In this document: positions 42,200 to 51,570 of the stretch, in pieces
How positions within the stretch are numbered: position 1 is the stretch's first letter
How the letters are laid out: each line of letters begins with the position of its first letter
NCBI GenBank assembly: GCA_030065575.1
Contig: JASJDZ010000001.1
Span: forward strand, 1 to 64,000
Length of the DNA stretch: 64,000 nucleotides
Origin: Acidimicrobiia bacterium
GTDB taxonomy: Bacteria > Actinomycetota > Acidimicrobiia > Spongiisociales > UBA5794
Direction of reading: 5' to 3'
Position numbers and translations under genes: made by a program
The notes under the pieces: generated by a model
Seen by the model: the letters and a program-made list of their open reading frames with translations, nothing else
Databases searched by the model: none
Told to the model about the DNA's origin: nothing

Positions 42200-43741
42200 T
42201 CAGCTGCCCCAACCGCCTCCACCCGGAGTCAGTACCAGCAGCCGGTCGCCGGGCGTCACCTCGACCGTGCATTTGCCCGGAAGCCGCTCCCGGGTGCCGT
42301 TGCCTCGAATCAGCCAGTCCTCGCCACATGCGCCTGGCCCTCCGCCGGCGAGACCCCACGGCTGATTGCGACGGCGCTCCCCCATCAGTGACACCTCGGC
42401 CCCGGTCAGGAACTCCATCTCCCTCTCGATACCCTCACCCCCCGGGAAGCGGCCCGTGCCGCCGCTGCCCTTGCGGAGCGCGTAACGGACGATCCGGAAC
42501 GGGTAGTGAGCCTCCAGCGATTCGATGGGGGTGTTCTTGGTGTTGGTCATGCCGGTGTGCACTCCGGACATACCGGCCCGGCCGGGCCGCCCCCCCTGGC
42601 CACCGCCGACGGTCTCGTAGTAGGCGAAATCATCGTTGCCGATGAGCACGTTGTTCATCGTCCCCTGGCTTGCGGCCGGGACCCGGTGGGGCGCTGCCTG
42701 GGCAAGCGCTCCCAGGAGGGCGTCGGCAATGCGCTGGCTCGTCTCGACGTTGCCGGCCGCTACCGCCGCTGGTGGGTTGGCGTTGACCAGAGACCCGCTC
42801 GGAGCAAGTAGCTCCATGGGTCGATAGCAGCCGCCGTTTGCCGGAATCGTTGGGTCGGTCGCCACCCGGACCGCGTAGTAGAGACACGAGCGAGTGACCG
42901 CACTGACCGCATTGATGTTCCCGGCAATCTGGGGGTGGGTACCTGCGAAGTCGGCGCTCAGATCGGAGCCGTCGATTGTCACTGCAACTTGGATTGCCAG
43001 GTCGTCGTCGCCCCATTCCATGAAGTCGTTGAACGCGAAGGCCCCGTCGGGCAGCAGCCCGATGGAATGCCGTATCCTGCGCTCGCCGTATTCAAGGAGT
43101 GCAGTCACCACGGCGAGGTACCGGCCAACTCCCTCGGCGGTGGCAAGCTCGCCGATCCGCCGGGCACCGGCTTCATTGGCGCCAAGCTGGGCGGAGAGAT
43201 CCCCGAGACGCTCAGCCGGGGTGCGCGTGGCTGCGAGGAAAGGCTCGACGAAGCTGTCGAGCCACTCGCCTCGATGAACGGCGGGGGCCGGGGCGACCCG
43301 GTGACCCTCCTGATCGACCGTCTCGGCATGGGCCGGCATCGAACCCGGAGCCTCGCCGCCCACATCGGCGTGGTGGGCGCGATTGGCGACCCACCCAACC
43401 ATTTGCCCACCGGCATGTACCGGACGGACCAGGGTCAGGTCATTCAGGTGGGTCCCACCGTGATAGGGATCGTTGACTGCGTACTGGGTTTCCGGCTCCA
43501 TTGCGTCGCCAAACGTCGCCAACACCGCAGCCACCGAAGCAGGCATCGAGCCCAGATGAACGGGGATGTGCTCCGCCTGCGCCAGCATCTCGCCGGACGG
43601 TACGAACACCGCAGCCGAACAGTCAGCCCGCTCCTTGATGTTCGGCGAGTAGGCGGTGCGGCGCAGCACTACGCCCATCTCATCGGCAATCGCGGCCAGG
43701 CGGTTGCGGGCCACCTCGAGAGTGATGGGATCGATCACCAC
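42200..43741 (-). CDS. hyuB: Hydantoinase B/oxoprolinase family subunit
   Basis: 513 aa. GTG start; a second GTG at 43738 is equally placed. Full-length HyuB-type protein: DPITLEVARNRLAAIADEMGVVLRRTAYSPNIKERADCSAAVF, NDPYHGGTHLNDLTLV, ANRAHHADVGGEAPGSMP, RSNPP-type linker replaced by ANPPAAVAAGNVETSQRI, and the C-terminal GGEGIEREMEFL. Works with HyuA in ATP-dependent opening of hydantoin or 5-oxoproline-type rings, or as an acetophenone-carboxylase-like enzyme; the exact substrate is not determined. Confidence 0.9.
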   Translation of the reverse strand: MVIDPITLEVARNRLAAIADEMGVVLRRTAYSPNIKERADCSAAVFVPSGEMLAQAEHIPVHLGSMPASVAAVLATFGDAMEPETQYAVNDPYHGGTHLNDLTLVRPVHAGGQMVGWVANRAHHADVGGEAPGSMPAHAETVDQEGHRVAPAPAVHRGEWLDSFVEPFLAATRTPAERLGDLSAQLGANEAGARRIGELATAEGVGRYLAVVTALLEYGERRIRHSIGLLPDGAFAFNDFMEWGDDDLAIQVAVTIDGSDLSADFAGTHPQIAGNINAVSAVTRSCLYYAVRVATDPTIPANGGCYRPMELLAPSGSLVNANPPAAVAAGNVETSQRIADALLGALAQAAPHRVPAASQGTMNNVLIGNDDFAYYETVGGGQGGRPGRAGMSGVHTGMTNTKNTPIESLEAHYPFRIVRYALRKGSGGTGRFPGGEGIEREMEFLTGAEVSLMGERRRNQPWGLAGGGPGACGEDWLIRGNGTRERLPGKCTVEVTPGDRLLVLTPGGGGWGS

Positions 43742-45669
43742 TCCACCTCCAGAGCCCCGCTGTCGTGCACCGTCGCCCTTTCTCCGGCATTGAGGTACGT
43801 AGTGGCCTCTGTCTCCTCTATCACTGCCGGCCCGACGACCTCGTCGCCCGGGGCGAGGCCGGATCTGTTGACCACACGGGCAGTAGCGGCGCCACCGCTG
43901 GTGAGCACCCGACGTTCCCCGCGGTCCACTTCTCCGGACGGGTCGATGCGGGGAAGGTCGGCCCAGGTGAGGAGTGGCCGGTCGACGCTCTCCGCCCGCA
44001 CCGTCACTACCTCAACCGGGTCCCCCACCCGAGCGAAGCCGTTCTGCTCTCGATGTGCGGCGTGGAACCTGTCGAGGAGAACCGGCCATCCCTCGCCGCA
44101 GGTGTAGGGCACGGTCGTCTCGTGCGCCTGGCCGACGTAGCGCACATCAACGAAGGCCTGAGTCATGGTGGGGTGGGCGCCACCGGAACGAAGGCGGGCT
44201 TCTGCCTGGTCCATCACCGTGCCAACCTCCCGGTCGAGTTGAGCCCCATCAGCAATGCGAACCGATCTTGCGGCATCGGCACGCGGGGGGCTGAGCAGCA
44301 GACCAAGTGCCGAGAAGACACCGGCGTGTGGCGGCACGATGACTCCGGCCATGTCCAGTCGTCGCGCCAGGGCCGTTGCGTGCAAGCCACCCGCCCCTCC
44401 GAACGCGACCAGATGCCCGGCGCGGGGATCGGCTCCCTGTTCGATAGACACCGCCCGGATCGCCTGTGCCATGACTTCCTCCACGACGGTGACAATGCCG
44501 TGCGCCGCCTCCTCCGTAGAAAGCCCCAACGGCTCCGCCACGGATTCGAGCGCCGTCCACGCCAAGTCGGATCGAATCGGAAGGGTCCCGGCCAGGCGCC
44601 CGTTCGGGTCGATGCGTCCCAACACAACGTTGGCATCGGTCACCGCCGGCTCCGCTCCGTCCTGGCCGTAGCAGGCGGGACCGGGCATCGCCCCGGAGGA
44701 ACGCGGACCTACCCGCAAGGATCCGCCTCCATCGATCCAGGCGATCGAGCCACCGCCCGCCCCCACCGTATGGATGGCTACCGACGGCATCCGACAGGGG
44801 TATCCGCCGACCGGTCGCTCGTACGAGACCTCCGGCCGCCCGTCTTCGATGCGGCAAACGTCTGTCGACGTCCCGCCCATATCGAATGAGATCAACCGAC
44901 TCCGGCCTAGCACCGAACCAACCGCGGCGGCTGCCACAACCCCGGCTGCAGGGCCCGACAGAAGAATCGAGGCAGGGAGGCGGGCCGCCTCGGCGATGGG
45001 GATCAAGCCGCCCGACGATCGCATGACCTCGATGGCACCGGGCAAGCCGGAGGCGCCGGCACTGGCTTCGAGACGCTGCAGGTAACTGCCGGTTTCCGGT
45101 CCTAGATAGGCGTTGATGACGGTTGTTGCGGTTCGCTCGAACTCGCGGAACTCCGGGACCACCTCGCTGGAGAGCGACAGAACCAGGTGCGGCCAGCGAC
45201 TCTTCAGCCAGGAGGCAATCGCCTGCTCAGCACCCGCGTTCTCGTACCCGTAGAGCAACGAGATTGCGACCGCAGCTGCGTCCCCGATCGCAGGGTCGAT
45301 ATTCGCCGCCTCCCCCACCTCGTAGCGACGCTCGCGAGGAACGAGCGGATCCGGGCGATCGGCGAAGCTGTCATAGAGCGAAGGACGGTCCTGGCGTCCG
45401 ATCTCCAACACATCGCTGAAGCCCGGCGATGTGATGAGCGCGGTCTCCGCGCCGCGGCGCTCCAGAAGGGCATTGGTAGCCACTGTCGTTCCATGCAGAA
45501 AACGGTCTGCGGCAACACCGAGAGCAGAAGCGCCTGCCACAACCCCCACGCTTTGGTCACCCGGCGTCGAGGCAACCTTCCCCGTTGTGATGTGGTCCCC
45601 ATCCCACGCCACCAGATCGGTGAAGGTACCCCCGACATCCGCGGCCAGCGCTGCGCTGTCGTCGCTCAT
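43735..45669 (-). CDS. hyuA: Hydantoinase A/oxoprolinase family subunit
   Basis: 644 aa. Actin-like ATPase fold: LAADVGGTFTDLVAWDG phosphate loop, LHGTTVATNALLERRGAETALITSPGFSDVLEIGRQDR, VINAYLGPETGSYL, MRSSGGLI, SGPAAGVVAAA, FDMGGTSTDVCRI and AGGGSIAWIDGGGSLRVGPRSSGAMPGPACYGQDGAEPAVTDANVVLGRI. Overlaps hyuB by 7 nt. Same functional uncertainty as the partner. Confidence 0.92.
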   Translation of the reverse strand: MSDDSAALAADVGGTFTDLVAWDGDHITTGKVASTPGDQSVGVVAGASALGVAADRFLHGTTVATNALLERRGAETALITSPGFSDVLEIGRQDRPSLYDSFADRPDPLVPRERRYEVGEAANIDPAIGDAAAVAISLLYGYENAGAEQAIASWLKSRWPHLVLSLSSEVVPEFREFERTATTVINAYLGPETGSYLQRLEASAGASGLPGAIEVMRSSGGLIPIAEAARLPASILLSGPAAGVVAAAAVGSVLGRSRLISFDMGGTSTDVCRIEDGRPEVSYERPVGGYPCRMPSVAIHTVGAGGGSIAWIDGGGSLRVGPRSSGAMPGPACYGQDGAEPAVTDANVVLGRIDPNGRLAGTLPIRSDLAWTALESVAEPLGLSTEEAAHGIVTVVEEVMAQAIRAVSIEQGADPRAGHLVAFGGAGGLHATALARRLDMAGVIVPPHAGVFSALGLLLSPPRADAARSVRIADGAQLDREVGTVMDQAEARLRSGGAHPTMTQAFVDVRYVGQAHETTVPYTCGEGWPVLLDRFHAAHREQNGFARVGDPVEVVTVRAESVDRPLLTWADLPRIDPSGEVDRGERRVLTSGGAATARVVNRSGLAPGDEVVGPAVIEETEATTYLNAGERATVHDSGALEVEW

Positions 45670-45702
45670 GTACCATCACCTGAGGTAGCAAGTGAGGTGT
45701 CG

Positions 45703-45957
45703 ATGCCGGTCACAGTCAGTTCAACTCCGAACCCGAATGCCGCGAAATTCACCGTTGGCGTGGAGGTCGGCGGGCCAACGACATTCGTTCCCAGCCAGCC
45801 CACCGACGATCCGCTCGGGTCGGCGCTGCTGGGCCTGCCCGGCGTCGCCAGTGTGTTCATGACCGCCGACTTCGTCACGATCAACAAACTACCCGAAGCC
45901 GATTGGGAACCCATCATCGAACCGGCCCAGGCCATCCTGACGACCCATTTCTCCTAG
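45703..45957 (+). CDS. Nfu/NifU N-terminal-domain protein
   Basis: 84 aa; the ATG at 45703 behind GAGGTG. Consists of a single Nfu_N-like domain: STPNPNAAKFTVGV, then PLGSALLGLPGVASVFMTADFVTINK, matching the N-terminal domain of mitochondrial and bacterial Nfu scaffolds. The cysteine-bearing NifU C-terminal domain is absent, so it cannot itself carry a cluster by the usual motif. Role unknown, perhaps an accessory to iron-sulfur delivery. Its last 4 nt overlap the convergent ABC-F gene. Confidence 0.8.
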   Translation: MPVTVSSTPNPNAAKFTVGVEVGGPTTFVPSQPTDDPLGSALLGLPGVASVFMTADFVTINKLPEADWEPIIEPAQAILTTHFS

Positions 45958-47447
45958 TCGACGCTGATCCGGCCATCCTCGATCGCCCAGGTTGTCTCGG
46001 TTGTGCCTCGGGCGAAGAAATCGTCGTGAGTCACCACGAGCATCGCTCCCGGATAGCTCGCCAGCGCAGCTTCGAGGCGCTCGATCGAAGGTAGGTCCAG
46101 ATGATTGGTCGGCTCGTCGAGGAGGAGAGCCCAGACCCCGCGACCCAGCCCGGTGGCTATCAGCAGCTTCCGCGCCTCACCGGGTGACGGGAGATCGGTT
46201 GCCAGCAGGCGTTTGGGATCTGATCCGAGAAGACCGACGATGCCCAAGACCCTTCCCCGCGTGGCTGCGTCGAGTGTCGCGACGGATTCCACGAGAGCAC
46301 GAGTGTCCTCTCGGGTGAGCTCTTGCGGGAGGTAGAGAACGCGGTCCCGGTCGATTGTCGCCGCAGCGAGAAGGGCACGGAGCAGAGTGGATTTGCCCGC
46401 TCCGTTGGGACCCGTCAACCGGATTCGATCGTTCCGCTCAACTACAACGTCGATCGACCGAACCAGTGTGGTTCCGCCCGCCGTGAGGGAGCCACGGTAC
46501 GAGAGCAGGCGCGCTTTTCGAGCCGGCTCGTAGTCGAAGAAGACCGACCCGCCCAGCTTCTTCTTCATGTCATGCGCTGTCGCTGCGATCCGCAACCGCT
46601 CCGCCTCATCACGCAACAGGCTCATCTCCCTGGAGCCCTGCGCCTGGCCGCCGGCGAAGCGACCCTTCTTCTCCATCGATCGGGCGTCCTTGTCTTTGAT
46701 ACCCGCCGTTCGCAATTGCCTCCGGTGCTGAGCCTCTTTGGTGGCTGCCGCTCGGCGTTTGTCGGCCAGGCGACGCTCCACCTTCTTGCGTTCCGAGCTG
46801 ACCTTCTCGTAGCTCTCCAGCTGTGCCGCCTCTTCGGCCGCCCAGGCGACATGCGCGGTGTCGTAGTTCCCATGCCACAGCTGAACCTCTCCGGAATTGA
46901 CGCGAAGTACTCGCAGGCACAGCTGGTTGAGGATCGCCCTGTCATGGGACACGACCACACCAACCCCGCGGAAGTGGTCAAGCGCATCCAGCAGCAGACT
47001 CCGCGCCTCGGGATCGAGATGGTTCGTTGGTTCATCGAGAAGCAGGACATCGGGCTGCAGATACAGCGCCCCACCGATCTGCCATCGCTTCCGCTCTCCC
47101 GGCGACAAGGTCGGCCAACGATCGATATCGGTGCGATCCAGGCCGAGCCTGCCCAGGAGAACATTGGCTTCCCTGTCCCAGGCGGCGGCAAGACTGGTGA
47201 CGTTGGCGTCGATGTCGTCCGCCGTTTGTGGACAGCGCACTACCAGACCGCGCGCCGGATCAATCTCGACCGACCCGGCGGTAGCCGGCAGAGTTCCATC
47301 GATCAGGCGCAGCAGGGTTGTCTTGCCTGCGCCATTGGCACCTACGAGGCCGGTCCAGCCGGGACCAAGCGAACATGAGGCGTTCACCACGACGGGGACG
47401 GCGGAAGAGTATTGGAAGGACAGGTTGCGAAGATGAACGGCGGTCAT
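45954..47447 (-). CDS. ABC-F family ATPase
   Basis: 497 aa, no TM helix, two ABC domains. Domain 1: Walker A GANGAGKTTL, signature LSPGERKRW, Walker B VLLLDEPTNHLDPEA. A basic, charged linker (about 210-290, EKVSSERKKVERRLADKRRAAATKEAQ) lies between the domains. Domain 2: GPNGAGKSTL, LPSPGEARKL, ALLLDEPTNHLDLPS. ABC-F proteins act on the ribosome E site, some protecting it from antibiotics. The linker is the part that decides this, and I cannot tell a resistance protein from a housekeeping one. Confidence 0.88.
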   Translation of the reverse strand: MTAVHLRNLSFQYSSAVPVVVNASCSLGPGWTGLVGANGAGKTTLLRLIDGTLPATAGSVEIDPARGLVVRCPQTADDIDANVTSLAAAWDREANVLLGRLGLDRTDIDRWPTLSPGERKRWQIGGALYLQPDVLLLDEPTNHLDPEARSLLLDALDHFRGVGVVVSHDRAILNQLCLRVLRVNSGEVQLWHGNYDTAHVAWAAEEAAQLESYEKVSSERKKVERRLADKRRAAATKEAQHRRQLRTAGIKDKDARSMEKKGRFAGGQAQGSREMSLLRDEAERLRIAATAHDMKKKLGGSVFFDYEPARKARLLSYRGSLTAGGTTLVRSIDVVVERNDRIRLTGPNGAGKSTLLRALLAAATIDRDRVLYLPQELTREDTRALVESVATLDAATRGRVLGIVGLLGSDPKRLLATDLPSPGEARKLLIATGLGRGVWALLLDEPTNHLDLPSIERLEAALASYPGAMLVVTHDDFFARGTTETTWAIEDGRISVD

Positions 47448-47562
47448 GATGCTCCAAGAGAAGAGACGCTAGCGAGGGTGTCCCCGCGCGGCGTCGACGG
47501 CGGTGGGTCTTGGAGTTACTTGCGCATCGCTTCCCTGGTTCGGCTCGAGGAAGGTTACACGC

Positions 47563-48450
47563 TCATGCGGCAACGGCCTCCGGACGCACGTGACGCGACC
47601 GCAGCATCCCGTGGCCGGTGAACACACCGAGCGCAATCCACACGAGCACGAAGCCGATCAACTCGTCCCGGGTCACCACTTCGCTGTAGACGAAGACGCC
47701 GATCAGGAACTGCAGCGATGGTGCGATGTACTGCAAGATCCCGATTGTGGAGAGCTTGACACTCCGGGCGGCTACTCCGAAGAGAACCAGCGGTGTTGCG
47801 GTAGCGATCCCGGTGAGCACGAGGAGCCCCGTAATGCTGAGACCGGCGGCCCCGAAGGAACCAGATCCGTCTCGTGCCAGCAGCACCAAATAGCCCAGTG
47901 CCGGAATGGCAACGAGAGACACCTCGACGCCGAGGCTCTCGATCGAACCGATGGCATTCACCTGCTTCTTCAACAGAGCGTAGATTCCGAAGGTTCCGGC
48001 CAGCACAAGAGCGATCCAGGGCAGGGAACCGACGCGAATCGTCATGTAGGCCACGCCACAGGCGGCGATGGCAACAGCTATCCATTGCCCCGGCTCTAAC
48101 CGCTCCCGCAGGATCAGCACTCCAAGTACAACATTGAACAGCGGATTGATGAAGTAGCCGAGACTCGCCTCAACGATGTGGCCGTTGTTGACCCCCCAGA
48201 TGTATGTGACCCAGTTGACCGAAAGGAGCAGGCCGGCGAAGAAAAGTCGGGCGAGCACCCTGCGGTCCAGCTGCGCTATCGGTCGCCAGGAACGCTTAGC
48301 TGTGATGATCAGGGCGAGGAAGACGACCGACCAGACCAACCGATGAGCGAGAATCTCGAATGCCGCGACGTCCTCGAGTGTCTTCCAGAACACCGGGAGG
48401 ACTCCCCACACCAAGTAGGCGCCAACACCGCAAGCCATGCCGCGATTCAT
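47563..48450 (-). CDS. rarD: RarD-type EamA permease
   Basis: 295 aa from the ATG at 48450; a TTG seven codons earlier is possible. Ten TM helices in two EamA halves. N-terminal GVGAYLVWGVLPVFWKTLEDVAAFEILAHRLVWSVVFL and SVNWVTYIWGVNNGHIVEASLGYFINPLFNVVLGVLILRERLEPGQWIA are the RarD signature. Drug/metabolite transporter superfamily; transport substrate is not established for the family. Confidence 0.93.
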   Translation of the reverse strand: MNRGMACGVGAYLVWGVLPVFWKTLEDVAAFEILAHRLVWSVVFLALIITAKRSWRPIAQLDRRVLARLFFAGLLLSVNWVTYIWGVNNGHIVEASLGYFINPLFNVVLGVLILRERLEPGQWIAVAIAACGVAYMTIRVGSLPWIALVLAGTFGIYALLKKQVNAIGSIESLGVEVSLVAIPALGYLVLLARDGSGSFGAAGLSITGLLVLTGIATATPLVLFGVAARSVKLSTIGILQYIAPSLQFLIGVFVYSEVVTRDELIGFVLVWIALGVFTGHGMLRSRHVRPEAVAA

Positions 48451-48494
48451 CCGAGCATTCAACCAGAGCAATCGGTGCCGCCGGCGGCGCCCGA

Positions 48495-49127
48495 TCAGCC
48501 GGCCGGATTCGAGAGACTCGGTAGAGGTACCGGCTCCGGCTCGCCGACCAGGCTGGCCGACCCGCCAACGTCAATGGCCAACTCAACCGCAAGCGCACCC
48601 GGCTGCTGGCGCACATAGCCCTCCTCGGTGCCGGTCAGCGTTCGGTAGATGACCTCGACTCGGTACCTGCCGGGCTCGACCGACTCGACCGCAAATGCCC
48701 TCGCCCACTCGACGTAGGCCGGGGTGTCGGAACGGCTGACACCGGGCAGCAACCTAACAATCCGCCCGTCGATCAATGGGTCGCCGTCAACGGTGAGGAG
48801 ATCCCTCACCAGCCACTCGGCCTGCATGATGGCAAGCAGCGTCTCGTCACCCGTGTCGATGAGCATCAAGTCGGCCTCGGAGTAGACCGGTGCCGTCGAC
48901 GGCGGTGGAATCGCCGCTGGCGCATCGCTCGCGATCGGAATTGAGCGGACTGCCGGTGCCGCGATCGAGACGGCGCCGCCGTCACTCCGGGTTGCGATCC
49001 AGGCGGTAGCCGCGGCGAGGATGACCACGACGGCCGCCGCAGCGAGGTAGCGGTTGCGCGGAGAGGGCGAGTTGGCGGCAAGGGCTGCCCAGGGGATTTG
49101 CTCGAGTTCTTCGAATTCGTCGCTCAT
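48495..49127 (-). CDS. Single-pass membrane protein, unknown function
   Basis: 210 aa from the ATG at 49127. Acidic N-terminus (MSDEFEELEQIPWAALA), a TM helix at about 28-46, then an extracytoplasmic domain (about 70-210) containing DLMLIDTGDETLLAIMQAEWLVRDLLTVDGDP, likely beta-rich, with YVEWARAFAVESVEPGRYRVEVIYRTLTG. Looks like a small anti-sigma- or transport-associated anchor, but nothing pins it down. Confidence 0.65.
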   Translation of the reverse strand: MSDEFEELEQIPWAALAANSPSPRNRYLAAAAVVVILAAATAWIATRSDGGAVSIAAPAVRSIPIASDAPAAIPPPSTAPVYSEADLMLIDTGDETLLAIMQAEWLVRDLLTVDGDPLIDGRIVRLLPGVSRSDTPAYVEWARAFAVESVEPGRYRVEVIYRTLTGTEEGYVRQQPGALAVELAIDVGGSASLVGEPEPVPLPSLSNPAG

Positions 49128-49133
49128 GGTTCG

Positions 49134-49139
49134 AACGTA
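49134..49139 (-). promoter_or_regulatory. Leaderless -10 box
   Basis: Minus-strand TACGTT, 6 nt before the ATG at 49127. Confidence 0.5.
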
Positions 49140-49208
49140 GGGAACCGATGCTGCCCATTCAATAGCTTTGATCGCAGCGTTGCGAGATCCCACGAGACGT
49201 GGAAATCG

Positions 49209-50210
49209 TCAGCCCCCGATGTAGCTCATCTCGACTTTGGGCAAATTGACGGTCGCCTCGGACCGACGTTGGCTGTACCGATCATCCCGGTTCTCCCACG
49301 TTGCCCGCAGCAGGGCAGCGATCTCAGCGTCATCGGAGCCGTCCCGCAGCGGGGCGCGAAGATCGACACCACCGGTGGCGAACAGACATGTGTACAGGAC
49401 CCCCTCAGCGGACAACCGGGCTCGGGTACAGTCGCCGCAGAACGGCTTTGATATCGAGGTGATCACACCAATCTCGCCTGCGCCGTCGACGTAGCGCCAG
49501 CGGCCTGCGACTTCTCCGGTGTAGTTCGGCTCGACCGGCTCGATCGGATAGCGCTCGGCAATCGTATCCAGGATCTCCTGGGCCGGCACCACGTCATCGA
49601 GCCGCCAACCGTTGGACATTCCGACGTCCATGAACTCAATGAATCTGACGATGTGGCCGGTCCCCCGGAAGTGCTGAGCCATTGGGAGGATCTCTCCCGA
49701 GTTGACTCCTCGCTTGACGACCATGTTGACCTTGATTGGCGTCAGCCCGGCAGAGGCCGCGGCGTCGATGCCGGCAAGAACATCGGAAACGGGGAAGTCA
49801 ACGTCGTTCATCGCGGCAAACACGCCCTGGTCGAGCGAATCGAGACTGACAGTTACCCGGCGCAAGCCTGCGTCGGCCAGAGTCTCCGCCTTGCGGGCCA
49901 GCAGGGAACCGTTGGTGGTGAGGGTGAGGTCTCGCAACGGCAGAGCAGCGAGATCGGCCACGAGGCTTTCGACTCCTCTGCGCAGCAGCGGCTCCCCTCC
50001 GGTGATTCGTACCCGCGCCACGCCGAGATCGGTCAGGATGTGAGTAAGGCGCGTGATCTCCTCGAAGGAGAGCAGCAGGTCGCGCTGCAGGAACTCGTAC
50101 TCCCGATTGAAGATCTCTTTTGGCATGCAGTAGCGGCACCGGAAGTTACACCTGTCGGTGATGGAGATCCGCAGATCCCGCAGCGGGCGTTGCATCGTGT
50201 CGACAACCAT
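49209..50210 (-). CDS. moaA: GTP 3',8-cyclase, molybdenum cofactor biosynthesis
   Basis: 333 aa from the ATG at 50210; one at 50195 is also possible. Radical-SAM cluster motif CNFRCRYC, GGEPLLRRGVE, and the C-terminal second-cluster region CGDCTRARLSAEGVLYTCLFA. The final Cys motif is CxxC...C as in MoaA. It ends EMSYIGG, the Gly-Gly tail needed by MoaA. First step of Moco synthesis. A -10-like TAATCT lies 10 nt before the start on the minus strand. Confidence 0.94.
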   Translation of the reverse strand: MVVDTMQRPLRDLRISITDRCNFRCRYCMPKEIFNREYEFLQRDLLLSFEEITRLTHILTDLGVARVRITGGEPLLRRGVESLVADLAALPLRDLTLTTNGSLLARKAETLADAGLRRVTVSLDSLDQGVFAAMNDVDFPVSDVLAGIDAAASAGLTPIKVNMVVKRGVNSGEILPMAQHFRGTGHIVRFIEFMDVGMSNGWRLDDVVPAQEILDTIAERYPIEPVEPNYTGEVAGRWRYVDGAGEIGVITSISKPFCGDCTRARLSAEGVLYTCLFATGGVDLRAPLRDGSDDAEIAALLRATWENRDDRYSQRRSEATVNLPKVEMSYIGG

Positions 50211-50237
50211 GGGACAGGTCAGATTACCCCGGTCCGG

Positions 50238-50260
50238 GTTGTCTCGATATCGTTGACAAC
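50238..50260. promoter_or_regulatory. Dyad in moaA divergent promoter region
   Basis: GTTGTC (50238-50243) and GACAAC (50255-50260) flank a CGATATCG core (50245-50252). The interrupted palindrome lies between moaA and the divergent small gene at 50297 and is a candidate operator for either. Confidence 0.4.
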
Positions 50261-50283
50261 GACACATAGGCGCCGGGGTCTGA

Positions 50284-50289
50284 TACGTT
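50284..50289 (+). promoter_or_regulatory. Leaderless -10 box
   Basis: TACGTT, 7 nt before the ATG at 50297. No well-spaced -35 is evident: TTGACA at 50253 is 25 bp away. Confidence 0.35.
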
Positions 50290-50296
50290 TTCAGGT

Positions 50297-50527
50297 ATGA
50301 GTAGAGCCGTAGAACTATGGCTTGACGACGAGACCGAAGAGGCGCTCAACCTGCTCTGCGCCGGTGGAACCGCCGAGGCGGACGCCATCCGCACCGCCGT
50401 CATCGAGGCCGCCGGCCACGCTAAGGCTCATCACCTGGTGCGCGACCCCTATGTGCTCGAGAAGGCTCTCGACAGAAGTCACGACGTCATCGCTGAGATT
50501 CAGACGACCCACCGCCCACCCCGGTAG
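50297..50527 (+). CDS. Small acidic protein, possibly ribbon-helix-helix-like
   Basis: 76 aa. MSRAVELWLDDETEEALNLLCAGGT begins like an RHH antitoxin or CopG strand-helix (alternating residues ending near 8, then helix), followed by DAIRTAVIEAAGHAKAHH. No toxin gene of the usual kind accompanies it. The esterase behind it starts 77 nt later. Function unknown. Confidence 0.6.
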   Translation: MSRAVELWLDDETEEALNLLCAGGTAEADAIRTAVIEAAGHAKAHHLVRDPYVLEKALDRSHDVIAEIQTTHRPPR

Positions 50528-50604
50528 ACGCGCCCGAGGCGGGTTGCAACGAGTCGGGCTGCCGCATGCGCTACCTTCGCCGTGGCCGGCACAAAGGAGC
50601 ACTG

Positions 50605-51570
50605 ATGCAGTTCGATCTCCCCCTGTCCGAGCTCGAGGTCTACCGTCCAGACGTTGCGGCTCCCGACGACTTCGACGAGTTCTGGGAAGAGCAGCTTGCG
50701 GCCACCGAGCTCCACCCGGTTTCGGCCCGCTTTGAACCAGTGGCAACGCGACTGACCACAGTGGACGTGATTGACGTGGCTTTTGCCGGGCATAGCGGCG
50801 CGGAGATTCGCGGTTGGCTGCTCCTGCCCCGTCACCTCACCGGACCCGTGCCGACCATCGTGGAGTACATCGGATACGGAGGCGGGCGCGGCCTCTCCCA
50901 TGAGTCGCTGCTGTGGAGCTCGGCCGGCTATGCCCACTTCCGCATGGACACCAGGGGCCAGGGATCTGGCTGGTCGACCGGCGCCAGCTCGGATCCGCAG
51001 GATCCCGGTGATCCAGCCGTGCCCGGCTTCATGACCAGGGGGATTCGCAGTCCGGAGACCTACTACTACGTGCGCCTGATCACAGATGCGGTGCGCGCAG
51101 TCGCAGCCGCCCGTAGCCATGAGGCCGTCGATGGGAGCAGGATTGCCATAACCGGTGCCAGCCAGGGTGGTGGGCTGGCGGTGGCGGTCGCCAACCTCGC
51201 CGCTGGTGTGGTGATGGCAATGCCTGATGTGCCCTTCCTGGCCCACTTCGCCCGGGCAATGCAGCTGACCGACGCAACGCCGTATGCCGAGCTGGCCGCC
51301 TACTGCCGCACTCATCGTGATCAGATCGACACCGTCTTCCGGACGTTGTCTTACGTCGACGCCGTGAACCACGCCAAACGGGCAAGCATCCCGGCGCTGT
51401 TCTCAGTTGGCCTAACCGATGCCGTCACTCCACCGTCAACAGTGTTCGCCGCCTACAACTGGTATGGCGGCGAAAAGTCCATCGAGGTGTACCCGTACAA
51501 CGGGCACGAGGGCGGCGGCGCTCACCACGATTTGGCCAAGCTCGAGTTCGCTGCTGCGCAGCTGTTATGA
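50605..51570 (+). CDS. Acetyl-xylan-esterase-like alpha/beta hydrolase (CE7)
   Basis: 321 aa, AAAGGAGC before the ATG at 50605. CE7 features: [55 protein letters not shown] nucleophile elbow (Ser), [19 protein letters not shown] (Asp) and [10 protein letters not shown] (His). The family deacetylates xylo-oligosaccharides and cephalosporin C. Cytoplasmic. Overlaps the convergent folate gene by 6 nt. Confidence 0.88.
   Translation: MQFDLPLSELEVYRPDVAAPDDFDEFWEEQLAATELHPVSARFEPVATRLTTVDVIDVAFAGHSGAEIRGWLLLPRHLTGPVPTIVEYIGYGGGRGLSHESLLWSSAGYAHFRMDTRGQGSGWSTGASSDPQDPGDPAVPGFMTRGIRSPETYYYVRLITDAVRAVAAARSHEAVDGSRIAITGASQGGGLAVAVANLAAGVVMAMPDVPFLAHFARAMQLTDATPYAELAAYCRTHRDQIDTVFRTLSYVDAVNHAKRASIPALFSVGLTDAVTPPSTVFAAYNWYGGEKSIEVYPYNGHEGGGAHHDLAKLEFAAAQLL

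Noticed and set aside
45703-45957. Full-length Nfu iron-sulfur scaffold
   Set aside because: Only the N-terminal domain is present; the CxxC cluster-binding domain is missing, so it is not called a scaffold.
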